Below, in pieces: positions 8,813-21,800 of a DNA stretch of 64,000 nt. The stretch is from Carpediemonas membranifera (lineage: Eukaryota > Fornicata). The notes under the pieces are model-generated. The model was given only the letters and a program-made list of their open reading frames with translations. It searched no databases and was not told where the DNA came from. The stretch spans positions 372,001-436,000 of the forward strand of contig JAHDYR010000002.1 of the NCBI GenBank assembly GCA_019828565.1. The letters are read 5' to 3'. The number at the start of each line of letters is the position of its first letter. The stretch's first letter is position 1. The translations under genes were made by a program, and so were the position numbers.

Positions 8813-9609
8813 GTGCTTCTCCCAGGGGGGCAGGCTGGCCTCGAGCTCGGTGACCTTGGGGCAGCTGGGAAGGTGAGGCGGGTCGGGTCGACGAAGCCAG
8901 ATGTCTTGAACCCCAGGTGAGCCACATCGTTATGCCCCCAGCCCCACAGGCCCTTGGGCGTTCTGTCGATGTAGGTTGACCATTCGATATAGACTTCGAG
9001 GGCCCTGGGCATTCTGGCCCTAGTGAAAGAGGTGTCGTAATCATCAATGCAGAGCATGAAGAGTCGGCCCATGTACATGCGGTGGTGGTAGCATCTCCCG
9101 AATGCATTCCACTGACAGCTCTCGCCGTCCTTCTCGGCGACGTTCCAGGTGAAGAAGAACTTGCGGCAGAGGAACCAGAGGCACTTGGCCTCGGGCGTGA
9201 GAGCCTTGTAGATCTTGTCATACATCTTGGTAAGGTAAGCGCCCTGGTTGAGTGTGTGCAGGGCGGCCGGGAGCGCCTGCCCCGCCGCGAGCTCGACGTT
9301 CATGGACAGTGGGGGGCCACTGGTGAGGATCGAACGGGCGCGGTCGAGGAGGACTTGCGCGGCTGGCTCGAGAGGGGGGATCTCGGAGAGCATGGCGGTG
9401 AGGGAATCGAGCGATGCGGCACTGGTCGGTGTATTTGTGGTCTCTGCGTCGTGGATCGCGGGCATTTGCTCGTCGAAGTGCCTGGAGAAGGCCTCTTTGA
9501 GCAATGTGGGGACGTCCCCGGGGATCGAGGCGGTGATGGCGACTGAAAGACGGAATGCGGAGATAAGCACCTCTCTAGCAGCAACATGCGTGGAATCAGC
9601 GCTGCTCAT
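8809..9609 (-). CDS. RCC1-like family copy B, N-terminal and middle segments
   Basis: 266 residues from ATG 9609 (MSSADSTHVAAREVL). Here the N2 helical module and the MNVELAAGQ segment are in one frame, so the first break of copies A, D and F is absent. Relative to the other copies, about 27 residues are missing after LNQGA (it reads LNQGAYLTKMYDKIYKAL, without the WACLLGGGANPD stretch). The first RCC1 blade is present (GLWGWGHNDVAHLGF). The shared one-base deletion near FPAAP then throws the frame out, and it terminates at 8809-8811. That stop overlaps the ATG of the C-terminal frame. Confidence 0.5.
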   Translation of the reverse strand: MSSADSTHVAAREVLISAFRLSVAITASIPGDVPTLLKEAFSRHFDEQMPAIHDAETTNTPTSAASLDSLTAMLSEIPPLEPAAQVLLDRARSILTSGPPLSMNVELAAGQALPAALHTLNQGAYLTKMYDKIYKALTPEAKCLWFLCRKFFFTWNVAEKDGESCQWNAFGRCYHHRMYMGRLFMLCIDDYDTSFTRARMPRALEVYIEWSTYIDRTPKGLWGWGHNDVAHLGFKTSGFVDPTRLTFPAAPRSPSSRPACPPGRST

Positions 9610-9871
9610 CGCTCCCGGCGCTCAGTTCAGCGGATGTCAAATTCTGACTGCGGACTCGCCGACCGCCAGCCGTGAAGCCGACGTGGCGCCGCGATACACG
9701 CTCACAGCTGCGATACCAGCCGGAGCTGTCTCCCCAAGCAGCCGATGGAGGGCTCGCTTCACTCTGCCCAGCGGGTGTCTCAAGATGTTCACAACAGTCT
9801 TTATCACTCGGCGCCCGGGGTCCACGCGTCGACATCGAACCCCATTAAACCTTCACATCAACACAACACAA
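9610..9871. other. Copy B 5' flank, ending in a family end motif next to the dynein stop
   Basis: About 120 bases upstream of copy B match the same region upstream of copy C (24903-25018), then the two diverge after gataccagccgga. At about 9813-9836 lies an isolated copy of the family's GC-rich 3'-end motif (ggcgcccggggtccacgcgt, continuing cgac). It sits 36 bases from the dynein stop codon. Copy B is therefore bounded on both sides by the motif. Confidence 0.6.
9813..9836 (-). repeat. Isolated family end motif upstream of copy B
   Basis: Read on the minus strand it is gtcgacgcgtggaccccggg followed by cgcc. It matches the DNA that encodes VDAWTPG at the 3' end of copy B (8076-8108) and VDPWTPGA in A and F. 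It is not part of any reading frame here. Confidence 0.7.
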
Positions 9872-12800
9872 TCAGCCCAACTCTTTCTTCGGCCTCAGCG
9901 CGCAGACGATGTTGTCCCATGTCCCCGCGCCCCCAGTCACACCACCGACCTCCTCGGGGAACGCTCTTGGTATATGCGCAGACACGCGAGCGAGCGCGTT
10001 CCTCGCATCGACGTGCTGAAGGCCGGCCATTCGCATCTGCGACGCCAAGTTCCTCAGATCGCTACCCCAGTCGATTGCACGTGTCTTCTTCACCACGGCG
10101 AGCATAGCCTGCGTCTTGTCAGGGCATACCATGCTGCCAAAGACTGTAACAGTATCTGTGGCCGCAGTAGGGCCTCGGTTGTTGGCGAGCATGAGAAGGC
10201 AGCGGAGGATCTCGTCGCTAAAGGCGTCAACGGCACTGGCAATGGCGAAACAAGTGGCCACGAATTCGCTGGCGGCGTCAACCATCTCTGTCCGCCCAGC
10301 GCACTGAGTTTTCATCGTCATGTAGCCCCGCGACATGAAATTAAGCGCGCGTTCTTGGAAAGTCGGCCGCTCAAGCAACGGGAAGACCCGAACACGCGGC
10401 AAAGACTCGAGACCACTGTTGCTGTCGCCGGGATACTGGAGAATTAGTAAATGGAAGCCGGAGGACACCCGGGCATCCGAGACAGAGTGCAGCAGTGTGA
10501 GCAGCAGGTCAGTGTGGACCGGCTTGACCGAGGAAAGAACGGGCAAGCCGCGTTCAATGGCTGAAGTGACGGTGGCAGCGAGCTCGGCGTTAGTCTGGGG
10601 GAGGTAGAGCCTTGTGCCCGAGTATGAGCAGCTCAGCGGCTCAATGGCCGCTGCTGGGTCAGTTACTTCAACAACGAGGGCGTGGTCAATAGCGGGACTG
10701 TTCTCAATGGAAGAAGCGAGGAATCTGAAGAGATGGTCCTGCTGGTACAATGGACTCGAGAGCAGCAGGCTGGTGTTCACGAGCTGCATGTTGTACGTGG
10801 CGCTGAACACGGCTTGAGAGAGCATCGCGGAGACAACACTGAGTGTCCCTGGGACGAGGGCGCGAACAAGGCAGAGAAGGTCGATGGCGCTGAGCTCGAC
10901 GGTGGTGCTGGCCTCTCTAGCAGTGAGCATGCTCTTGCTGATGTCCTGGTGGAGTCTAAACGGTCTTGGTGGGCCATGGTGGATGTCCCAGCCTGATCGG
11001 AGACCACCGATCCACTCTTGCCAGGCCTCTTGCTCGGTCTCAAGGGAGTTAAGAAGCGCGTTGTTGGCCGAGAAGCGGGGATGGAGGCTGACGAGCCGCT
11101 GGACCTCCTTGTGCTGGTCGACGCTGAGCCAAGTCTCCTGGGTCGCACTGGGAGGAGAGGGGTCGCCCCTGATGAAAGGAAGCGCGTCTCCTGCAGTAAT
11201 CTTGATAATGTCTTCGAAGATTACGACACGGTCGTCAGGTAACTCGAGCGTCTCGATCACAGCCACACAGGCGGATAAGAGTAGCGAACAGGCTTGGACC
11301 AGTCCGGGTGGTGCAACTGCGGCCAAGGATTGAAGCATATTGGAGATGAATATCCGCATAAAGTGCCTCAAGTTATTGGGGATTGACACAAGGGCGTCTG
11401 AGCGCGTCTTCAGGTCGGCGCAAGCGATCTCGAAATTCGGCCCAATCATTGGCCAATGAAGCTCCCCACCGACAACGTTAGCCACGAGATACACGACCGC
11501 AAGAGATCTTGTTGTCACCTCGAAGGTCGGGGCAACAGCGAACAGAGCGTCTTGGGCATGTTGCACCGCCTTGTTGTGCGCAGTCCTTGCTTCCGACAGA
11601 CCAGTGAGAGTGTCGTCGTGGGTGTCAAGACCGCCGACGGCAGTGCTATACGCCGCGAGGATCTCCTGGTTGTGGTGCTCGAAGCCCGTACGGCAGACTT
11701 CCTCCCGGCTCGAGCGGAGGGTGCCTAGGCGATCTGGCTCGACGATTCTCATCATATCGTTCGTCATCTGTGCGGCAGTGCGCTCGAACGAGTCTGGGAG
11801 GACGAGAGGGGAGAGGTGAGAGCCTAATAAATGACTGCAGTTGAGTCGGGCAGCCTCCATCGACTGGGTGTGGAATATGAGCCTAAACTGCCGATGTACA
11901 CGCGTTACAGTGGCACCAAATCTGATATAAATACTGTGGGCGGACTTCAAGAAGCTGACCAAGTCGTGGAAGGCAATCAGGTCATCAATCTCTCTCTGGC
12001 TACTGTGTGTGTCAGTGATGGTCGCCGACACGTCCGTCTCCGCGAGTTCCATCTCCATTGCAAGTCGTGGTGAGTCGAGAAGTGACTCATCAGAGTCGGA
12101 AGCAGACTCCTGTGAGAAGTCGGTTGTGGTGTTGAATACGGACATATCAGCGTCCATCGACGCCTCTTGTCGCTCTGAGATCCTTTCCCAAGTCTCTAGG
12201 GGCACTTCATCTTGAGCTAGGGCCATCTTATACTCTGGGGAAGCAGAGACGAACCACTCCAGCTCCGACATGAGGGCTGTGACAGTGGGTACGGCGTCCT
12301 TGGTGCCGACACCTGTGAGAATGAGGCATGATCCTACCGCTGCGGCCTTGATGACAGTGTCGAGAAGGGAGCGGACAACAAGGCTCCTGGACTGGCCCTT
12401 AACGGTGGTAGGAGCGTACACCACGGTCGTCTGCCGGCCTTGGGTCGACTCCATCGCACGTACAGCATCCACGAGCTGCGGGATTTGGGTACCGCGGCAA
12501 AAAAGCAGGGGGTGGGTGAAATCTGGTGCTCTGAGTACACGAGCGGGCCATCCTTCCACGCTGGAGACTGACTCGAGAGATAGGAGCTCAGGCGCGGGTC
12601 TCTTGACGGCCTTAGGCCAGGCTTTAGGCAGTAGCGGGTCTGAAAAACCGGCGACAGAGAGCAGACGCAGGGCTGGGGAGTGGTGCGGGCTTCCAGCGAC
12701 AAAGAGAAGGGCGTTCTCGCCGTCAACCACATGCGGTGCAGGTTCATAAGCTGTGGCGGACTTAAACTGCTGGGCACTGGCCCTCGACCTGGGCGTTCCC

Positions 12801-15800
12801 ACCATCATCGAGGCCGAGGAGATCGATCTTGACCTGGCAGTTCGAAGAGGGGCAGTCTGGGCGCGTCTGATCTCCACGGGTGGGTAGTGGAGGGACACAG
12901 TGGTTACGTCAGCCAGACGGGAGTCGCCTAGGAGGATGTCAGAGACGTTGGCCTGCTGGGTAAAGTGCACGCCATGGCTGCTGAGTAGGAGGAATGTCTG
13001 CTGTAATACCGCGCGGCGGGCGGCGTCGTCCATTCCAGCAAGCGCGCAAACCCAGATACCCGCGCGGAGCGAGTCTCCCGGTGCGTTTTGGATCATGGAA
13101 GAGTATGTGGACGCGATGGCCGCCCATAGGCCGCGTTCGTTGAAGAAGGCCTTGACCATAGCGATCGTGCGTGCGTGGTCAGCTGTGAGCTCTGTGATGT
13201 GCTTGGAGACGTCGTCGCATTCGTGTTTGACTGTATCGAGCTTCTCGAGGTTCTCTTCAGCGCTGGAAATCACGTCGGCGAGCTCGGCTTCTACTGAAAC
13301 CAGCTCTTCCTTCTCATTTTCAACCTCCTCTCTGAGCATCTCGGCCCGAGCCTGCTTGGGCTTGACCTCGAGCTCTGCAGACTTGAGCTTGTAGAACGAG
13401 TTGACCCACTTGCCCAGGTCTGCAGCAACAGTTGGTTTCTTGGGTCGACCTTGCATGGCCGGGTCACTGAGTCTCTCGCCGACTTCTCTGAGAGCTTGTG
13501 TGGGGACCCCCTCGATGTACTCGAGACTCTGAACAAACTTGGTGTCTGAGATCATCAGTTTGGCCTCGGGCCAGTAGTCGAAACCAGTCTCGCGACCGTT
13601 CTCCATGATCACACGCGGAGTAAGTCCCTTGATGATGCAGATGCACTCGAGGATTGTCATAAGCGAGCCTGTGGGCTGCTTGGCTCTGAGAGCACCGATA
13701 TCTGCTCGTTTGGCTGCTACGAGTCGATTGAACGACTTGGTCACGCCCTCGCTGGAGCTGGAAATGAGCTGCGCCACTGCTGTGGTCAACGCCTCGATCT
13801 CAGCACTCTTCTCAGACACAGACTCGCGCAGGCGTGTTGCCTTGGCGGTGAGTTCGTCGCGCTTTGCCTTGTCGGCTTCAGCAACCATCCTCATCTTCAA
13901 AAGCTGCTTCTTCGACTCTTCAAGCAGTGGCTCAAGCCGGTTGATCTCCGCCAAGATTGCCCTCACACTACGCTCCGCCCGCTCAAGGCGATCCAGAGCC
14001 ATTGTCAACACAGTGTGGTCATGCTGTAAGGTAGTCAACCGCTGCTGGTAAAGAGCCGCGACAACCATGCCAGTCTGCTGAATAGCAGAGGGCAGAGTGA
14101 CAGACGACACAGTGGTAGAGGCAAAAGCGGTCTGATAGACTTCGACGATTACACGCAAAAGTCTGTGTGGCAGCCTGAGACCGTGAATCAGGGGTAGGTG
14201 CGGACTGAAAGACGGTGCTGGCAGGGCAACAGTGGTGATGCCGGAAGGCCGATGGGGTACGCAACACCGCTCGAGCAGTGTGAGTGCGGAGTGGGTTGTG
14301 AGGCTGGGCAGGGCGACCGTGAGCCCGCGGCGTATGAACCTAGAGGCATTCGGGAAGTCCAGGGCCATGGTGTGGAAGATGGCAGGGTCAACATGCATGA
14401 TTACAGTGACGTTGCCGCAGACGCGGTGTCGTAGGGTCTTGTACGGGTCCCCAGTCTCTGAGGAGAAGAGTTGGCGTACGGCGTTCTTCTCCATGGGCGA
14501 CATGTCGGGGAGATATCCGTGGATCAGCCAGGAGACGTCGCGAAGCATCTTGGAGTGCAGGCTGGGGTTGGCGCAGGCAGGGATGACCGCATATGTCTTG
14601 CCAAGGGCTGCACACGCGACAACACCGACAAGATACTGGCGCCACCGTTCAGTGGGAGTTTCTAGGGTCTCGACAATCTTGCGGGGGGCTTCTACAGCCG
14701 ACGGGGGTCTGCTGCTCGACGTACTCTGGTCTGGCGGTGCGAGTGAGCGCGTGGTGGGTCGACTGGCTGGTTGAGCCGCGTCATCACGGCCCAAAGCCTT
14801 GTGGAGCAGAGCAAAGGCCCGTCCATCGGCATGACCAGTCTCCTCGAGATCATCATGGGCCTCCCTGGCACTGGCGACTGCGTCCTGCAGCTTCTTGCCG
14901 TGGATGAGCGGATGGGCCAGGCCTCTGTTGTCATAAACTACGCCGATGGCGTCTTCGACGTGGGAAAGAAGGCCGACGGCGTGGAGTGTCATGGCGTGCC
15001 CGCCAGTGTGGCTGTTTGTGACAATAGTGACAAGTCGGGGATGGAATTGTGTCGCGTGTAGTCCGATAGCGTCGCCAGTCACCAGGGTATTGTGGAAAGC
15101 AGTCGGGGGATGCACCATGGGCGCTATCGTGGCCATAATCGTGTCTACGGCTGGCAGGACAGGCGGTGTCCCAGCGGTGAGCACGGATTCGGGAAGAAGC
15201 CGCTCGACGAGTGTCTTGCTGCTGAACCCGAGCACTGGGATGTCCGTCTTCGCGAGCCTGTCTAGCGTCTCCTCGAGCGTGTGCTGCTCAAAGTCGATAG
15301 CGGGGTCAAGCTGGCATGCCACATGCCTGAAAGCGATCGGATCCGATAATCTGTCCAAATCTCCGTATTCATCGCCAATTGAGTTACTCACGAGGCCCTG
15401 AACGATGTCCTTGTAAGTGCTTCCATGGTAGCAAGCAGAGAGTACGTCTTCATGCAGTGTGACCCAGATGACAGCAGGGTTGGCCTCCTCAACGAGCATG
15501 ATCCGTGCAAAGGCTGCGAGAAGCTGAGTAACTCGGCCGTGGGTGAAGATAGAGGCGACACCTGGGACGACCTCGCCTGCTGTATGTAGGACGGTGTAGA
15601 GCTCAGCGCTGAGAGCCACGCCGACCCTCATGGCTGCGACCATTCGTGGTAGAACAGGGTCATCGATGATACCCATACGTTTGATGATCTCGGCCCCAAT
15701 ATACTGGACACGGGCGCGCATGTCACGCTTGGACGGATAGTGACAGGGGACGCAGACGGATCGAGCGAGGGCACGCCGCCTGATCGGGTCGACCTGGATG

Positions 15801-18800
15801 TCAGTGGACCTGCGCGAGGGTATCTCCATCTGAACTACGGTTGAGAAGAAGTCAAAGAACTGCCTGGCGTCGTTGGTGGCACTGCTGCTCGATATAGCGG
15901 ATTTGGTGTCCATGATCTCGGACAGCATGCCGTATGCTACTGCCCTGTTACAGCTGGCAGCGTCTGTAGAGATGTTAACAGCGTCTAGCTGTGCAATAAC
16001 GAGTGTGGAAAACGGCTTGTCGTCCTTTGGTTTGAAAGTCCTGGGACCGGACGCCATGAGCTTCGTGTCAATGAATGAACCAAGCATGGATTGCACCAGA
16101 GTGCCCGGGGCAATATCGGACTCATAGACTGACGCTGGTTCGTACGGCGAGAGATCCTGCTCGGCACCGCTGGTGTTGGGTAGAGTGAGCATTGTTACAG
16201 AGCCTGTCTCGCTGCACTTGGCCGCAACAGCAGCAAGGAGGTGCTTCGAACCGGAGCCAACGACATGGCCTAGGATGACAGGCACATGGATGGCCTGGAG
16301 CATGGGTATGACGTCCATAGCGTTCAAGTCAGCAGCACACTGGGGTGGGTCAACTACTGGACGGGTGAGAGAGGACATGTCGAGGTAGTCGTCATGGAAA
16401 ATAGTAGAGGGCTCGTAAGAGACGGCGAGGCGGATGGTGTCGACTCGGTCGGAGGAGGACATGGTAATGAATGTACCGTAAGCTCCCGAGAAGATCGACG
16501 AGTGTGGTCTCTCCGGGTCCTTGGCAGAGCTGGGGACGTCGAGGAGGAAGCCGTCGCCCGTGGCTAGCGCAGAGCACGCCTGCTCGCGGAACCAGGACTC
16601 GAGCTTGGCCACGCGGTCTGGTGCGATGCCCGAGAGATCGAGCATGGTCACGACTGACTTGATAGCAGCCGTAGTCGCCTCAATCAGGGCAAGATCACCA
16701 CACGCGATACGTACAGCCAGGGCCTCGCCCTCTTGGTTGGCTGGGAGCTCGTCTCTATGAGCAGAAGTCCTCGCATCGAGCTGCATGAAGATATCCCCGC
16801 GAGCCTGGGTGGAGGCCGAGATCCGGTCCCGAATCTCGGTGAATAGACGGTGAAGCGTGGCCGCGGCGACAGAGGCGATTGTGCGAGCAGCGTGGACTCC
16901 AATCGTCACGCGATACACGCTCTCGATGCGGTCGTAGCCAAGCAAGAGGCTGGTCAAGACAGCCTCCAGCTGGCGTGCGAGGCGGGTGTTGGGCGACCAC
17001 TTGCTGAGATCGACGGCGCCTCTCTCCTTCTTATCAAAGACTTCGAGCAGGGTAACATCGTCGATCCCGAACGGGTCAGCTGCAATCTTTGCCATGCGGG
17101 CGTCAAACTCGCGACGGAGTGCGGCTTCAGCATATATGACTGACTGTTCGATCATATGAACCCTGTAGGACGCGAACACGGCCGGTGGGAGCTGGCCCAT
17201 ACCCGTAGACTCAATCATGATGATCGTGCTGGATGGAATAGTGACTGTCGTACCGTTTGAGAACTGGATGTCGAAGTTGGGCTGGATCGCATTAATCAAA
17301 CCAGCGAAAGACTCGATCTCACCGTCGAGGACGATGAAGTTCGCCTTCTCCTGCCGCTTCAGGTTCATCCTAGAGGGGGTAACCGAGAGCGTAGGAGGGT
17401 GCTGCGGCTGGGGAATGGACTCACCGACCAGGGCAGTCTCCTGCTTGTAACTGTGTGTGAGTAACGCCCGGAGTTTCGCGGCAGTACCTGGGTCTCCTCG
17501 CCCCAGGTATTCAGCGGAGAGAGAGGAGATGAGTGTCTCCAGGGTGCCTGGTCTGAAGCCTGACTCGGAGTCGTAGAAGCCCCACATGAGGCCGCCTCCG
17601 ATGGCTTCTGGGCAAATGACGTACTCGTCGACTGAGAAAGGGACTTGGGCGTTCGTGGGCACGAGGATTTCGGCAAAGGGGTCCTCGACTGACCTGCCCA
17701 GGACAGAAAGGGCTTCGAATGCTAGGCGCCGCACAGTGCTCTTCCCGGCCAGAGGAGGGGCGGCGATAACGACGCCTCTGCTCACAGTGATGTCTCTCGC
17801 AGTGTTTTGCTGTGCTACGAGTCGAATAGACTTCATCACGTCCACCACGGTGTTGACCAGACCCGTAGTCTGCATGATCTGCTGGCGGTCCATTGCTCGT
17901 CTAACACAACGACGGAGGAGTGCGGTCTCAGCTTCTGGCGAGGGTCTCTGGTCCTCTGTCTCGAACACCCGATCCATATAACTCAGGGCAGAGTCGTATA
18001 GGCGGGCTGGAACCGAGCTGAGCCACTCGTGCTTGAAAGCTGCCTTGAAGGCGCGGTATTCGTCGTCCTCGTCGTCTTCAAACAGGACGCGGAGTGCGTA
18101 TTGGAGCATCTGTAGGAGATAAGCACTGCGGGCTACTCCCTTGATGCCTCTGCCGAACATGCCCATCCACTCTGCGACGATCTCACCGATAGCCTCAGCA
18201 TTACGCACCCCATGACTCTGAAGTTGGACCAAGTCGAGCACTTCAGGCGAGGGTGGGTGGAACTGTACTGGTCGGGCAGTGAGACGGAGGTCTGTGTGGT
18301 ACTGGGGGATGACACCACTAATGAAGAGCTTGGTCGTGGATCTGAAAGGGATGTTCGTGCCAATGAGGTTAACAGTGGAAGCACGGGCCGCAAGGGCGTC
18401 CCTGACGCTCCGTATGACCTCTGCTAGGACAGAGAGTAGGGTAGGGGGCGAGGCCTGGTCCACCGTGATCACTAGCCAAAGTCCGGCGGCGACAGCACCC
18501 CTGATGTAGCGGAGGACAGTGGTCATGAGGTGCTGCGTGCACGCGTCGTGCCTGGACTGTCCGAATGGGACAGTGGGCACGCGTCTGATCACATGGCCGG
18601 TGAGGGCTCCGTAATCCGTGTACATAGTCTTCTTACCCATGGCAAGCTGGCCGGAGAGGGCGTGGACGGGGATGCCAGGGATGTGGATGGTCTCGTGTAG
18701 GGCATCGAGCATGGTCGCGAGGGGGCGGACGAGCGGTGGGGCAAGCTGGTAGCCGAAGTCGACGCATGAGGCACCAAAACAGATAGTCGGCCGCTGATCG

Positions 18801-21800
18801 TTGAGGTAGACTCGCATATGAGACCTCCAGTGGGTAGAGTCCTCGAGCAGGTCTCTGAGAACGTCCACGTAGTACAAGACAATGTAGTTCAACGTTACAA
18901 CCATTCGACGGACGAGGCTGGAGGTACGCCGGTCCGAACTCTCAGGGACCTTGCGGTACGTGGCCAAGAGATGAGGCCGAAGGGACGTGCAGAGGCCGAG
19001 GAGTCTTGCTTCTATAGCGATGAGTCCGTCCTTGGGGCTGGGTGACTCTAGCGCCGAGTCGATTAGCGTGGTGACCGCGAAACCAATGCCCACGGGTATG
19101 AGCGCTTGCGGCCACTTATAAAGAGCCTGCGTCACTGACTCGTCAGACCCACTCTCGAACGCCTTGGCGTAGTCTCTCAGCGCAGGCTTAGCCGACGAGT
19201 ACAAAGAGTCCGAGATGGCGGTGCTCAGTGCGGAAATCCAGTCGGTACACTTGCCCTTGGCACTAAAGACTGGCGGTGTGATCACCACAGTCTCACCGTA
19301 CACCGTGCGCACTCCGTTGTAAAGATGGGCCATGGGGATCCCCTCGTATGTCTTCAAATCAATCTCATCAGGCTGGGCCCTGGATAGCCCGGTAGCTCCA
19401 GGAATCATGGCGATATATGGACTCTGGTGCAGAGTTCCTGGGTTTGCTGTGGTAGACAGGAAGTCCATGAGCTCGGGATCGCTCAGGAAGAACAACCAGG
19501 GGCATGCTAGTCGTTCAGCTTCAAGGAAAGAGGATAGTGCTCGCGTGAGCTTGTCGTACCTGGTGATATAGCTGTCGACCTTGTCTTCCTTGAGCTCGGC
19601 TAGCAGAGAAGAGAGGCGAGGGAACTGGGAGATGACTGCGCCGACTTGTTTCTCCCACTCACCGGCCACCTGGTCGAAGCACCTAGCGTCGGCGGGGAGC
19701 TTGGCGCGGACCTCAGCGGCGGTGTACAGCGGTTTGATGCTCGTCCACATAGTCTGCGCATGTGAGAGTTTTTCAAGAAGTCTGGAAATATTGCCCGTCT
19801 TCCGCGTCCAAGCGGCAAGCTGTTCCTTGAACGCAGAGGCGTATGTCGAGTGGAAGAGGAACTTGACTCTGAACACCAGGTCTGAGATCTTCGCGAGGAC
19901 TTCTGGGATGTCCGAGATGACTGTGGTGCGGTCAGCGTCTTCGTGCTCGGTAAGCTCCTCTTCTTCTCCTGTAGGTGTGCCCCAGCCCCGCGCAGTGTGT
20001 GGTAGAGAGGCCTGCATGGCAGTCTCATCCTGGACATGGAGCCACAAGTTGTAAGGAATGGTGTGAAGCATGAGTTGCTCGAAGGAAGACTTGATCTCAG
20101 CCACACCGTGCTCAACTTCGAGCTCGTGGGATGCTTGGGAGGCTATGCGTTGAATGGCGGCGATATACGGGGTGAAATCGTACTGCTCGAGGATCGAGGC
20201 GAAGGTCATTCCGTACGCCGGCTTGAACGCGAAGCCAGTCTCCTTAGCCAGTGCTTCCCAGTGACGGTCGCGAAGCATGGGATTGCACAGAGCAGCGATA
20301 AGCGGGAGATGCTTGCTGAAGGCCGAGAAATCTTGTAGAACTCGTTCAGCGGTCCGCATGGGCGAGCCATAGTCAGAAAGGTCTACTTTCAGACGACGTA
20401 GCGTAACGCTCTCCTCGTTGATTAGGTTCTTAGCCTCATCGGGGTTCTGCACGAGGAGCTCGCCGTACATCAAGGCAGATTTCGTGACCGTCCAGTGAGC
20501 AGACACGTGCCACACGTGACACACGTTTTTGATGAGCTCAACGGTCGACCTGATTAGGGAAAAGTCGGTCGGAGTCATGCCAATGATACGCTCGTGTCTG
20601 TTGAGGACGGCACACTCATCGAACAACGTGTCCATCTCCTCCCGGGTTCGGGAAACAAGTGTGTAGTTCTCGTCAGCGGAGCCACCTTCAAGGACAAGGG
20701 CGCGCTGGATGCTGGGTCCCATCTCCGTGAACGATTCTTTGATACTCCGCGCCTTTTCCATAAAGTGCACACTGAACTGGTGACCGGCCGACTCTAAACG
20801 GAGGTTGGTCAGGCGCTGGAGTCGGCCGATGCGCTCGGAAGCGCCAATGAGCTTGTAAAACGACTGGGTGACTGCATCTCGCGTGTAGTAGCGGTTCTCG
20901 TGTAAGAGGTTGAGTACAGGACGAAGATCTGACTCAATCGACTCATGGAGTTGGTCAATGGTAGGCCCCGCCGCCTCTAGAGCGTCCCTGAGCTTGACAA
21001 TATCATCGGGAGACCGCGGGATCCGATTGAGTTTTCTCTCAAAGTTGACTTGGGCCTTGAGACTCCTAGCAACTCTGAGCGACACTCTCTGGTGCGTCTC
21101 ACTCAACAAGTCCATCTTGGCGTGGTGAAGAATGGAAATAGCTGTGTATTTCAAGGGGTGGAGCGAGAGGGCAAAGGGGGGGAACTTCATGAGCCCTTGG
21201 ATTGACTCAATATCTGCAGTCATGCGGGTGATATCGGACATGGTTTGTGACACCACGTTGAGGTCGACCGCGTCGCTCTTGAGAGGCTTGGTAGGCCATG
21301 AACCTCCTGTGGAGAGCATGATTGCACGCCGCACGTGCCTCTCGTTGACAATGTTGACGATGTGAGGGCCTGAGTAGCGCGGGAAAGCTCGTTTGAAAGC
21401 CTCACTGAGTCCTACGCGGTAAAACTGGGAAACGGCGGCCGCTGCAGGTCTGATCTTCGTGACACACTCCTCTTGAACACGGACGAGCGCCTCTCCGACT
21501 ATAACTTCAAGCTTCTCGAGCCGACTGGCCACCCGCTGCTCGATTCCCGGCGGCAGCTTGACCACTCCGCCCGGCCCAGCAATGTTTTGGAACGAGTCAA
21601 CCATAGTATCCCAGGAATGGTGGAGGGAGTCCATGATATCCTCGTGCATCGGATGCATCTCCACACTGAGCGTATCAAGCAGTGGCCCAAGAGCAATTGG
21701 AGCGTCTGTCCCGGTGATAAAAGTTGCCATGCGAGAGGACGCGACCAGGGTGTCTAGCTCTCTCAAGACAGTCGGCTGGGCTGGGTTAGCCGAGGTGACC

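Noticed and set aside
9248-10447. 399-codon plus-strand ORF crossing copy B and the dynein 3' end
   Set aside because: It spans the antisense of two unrelated genes and their spacer, so a real product is unlikely.
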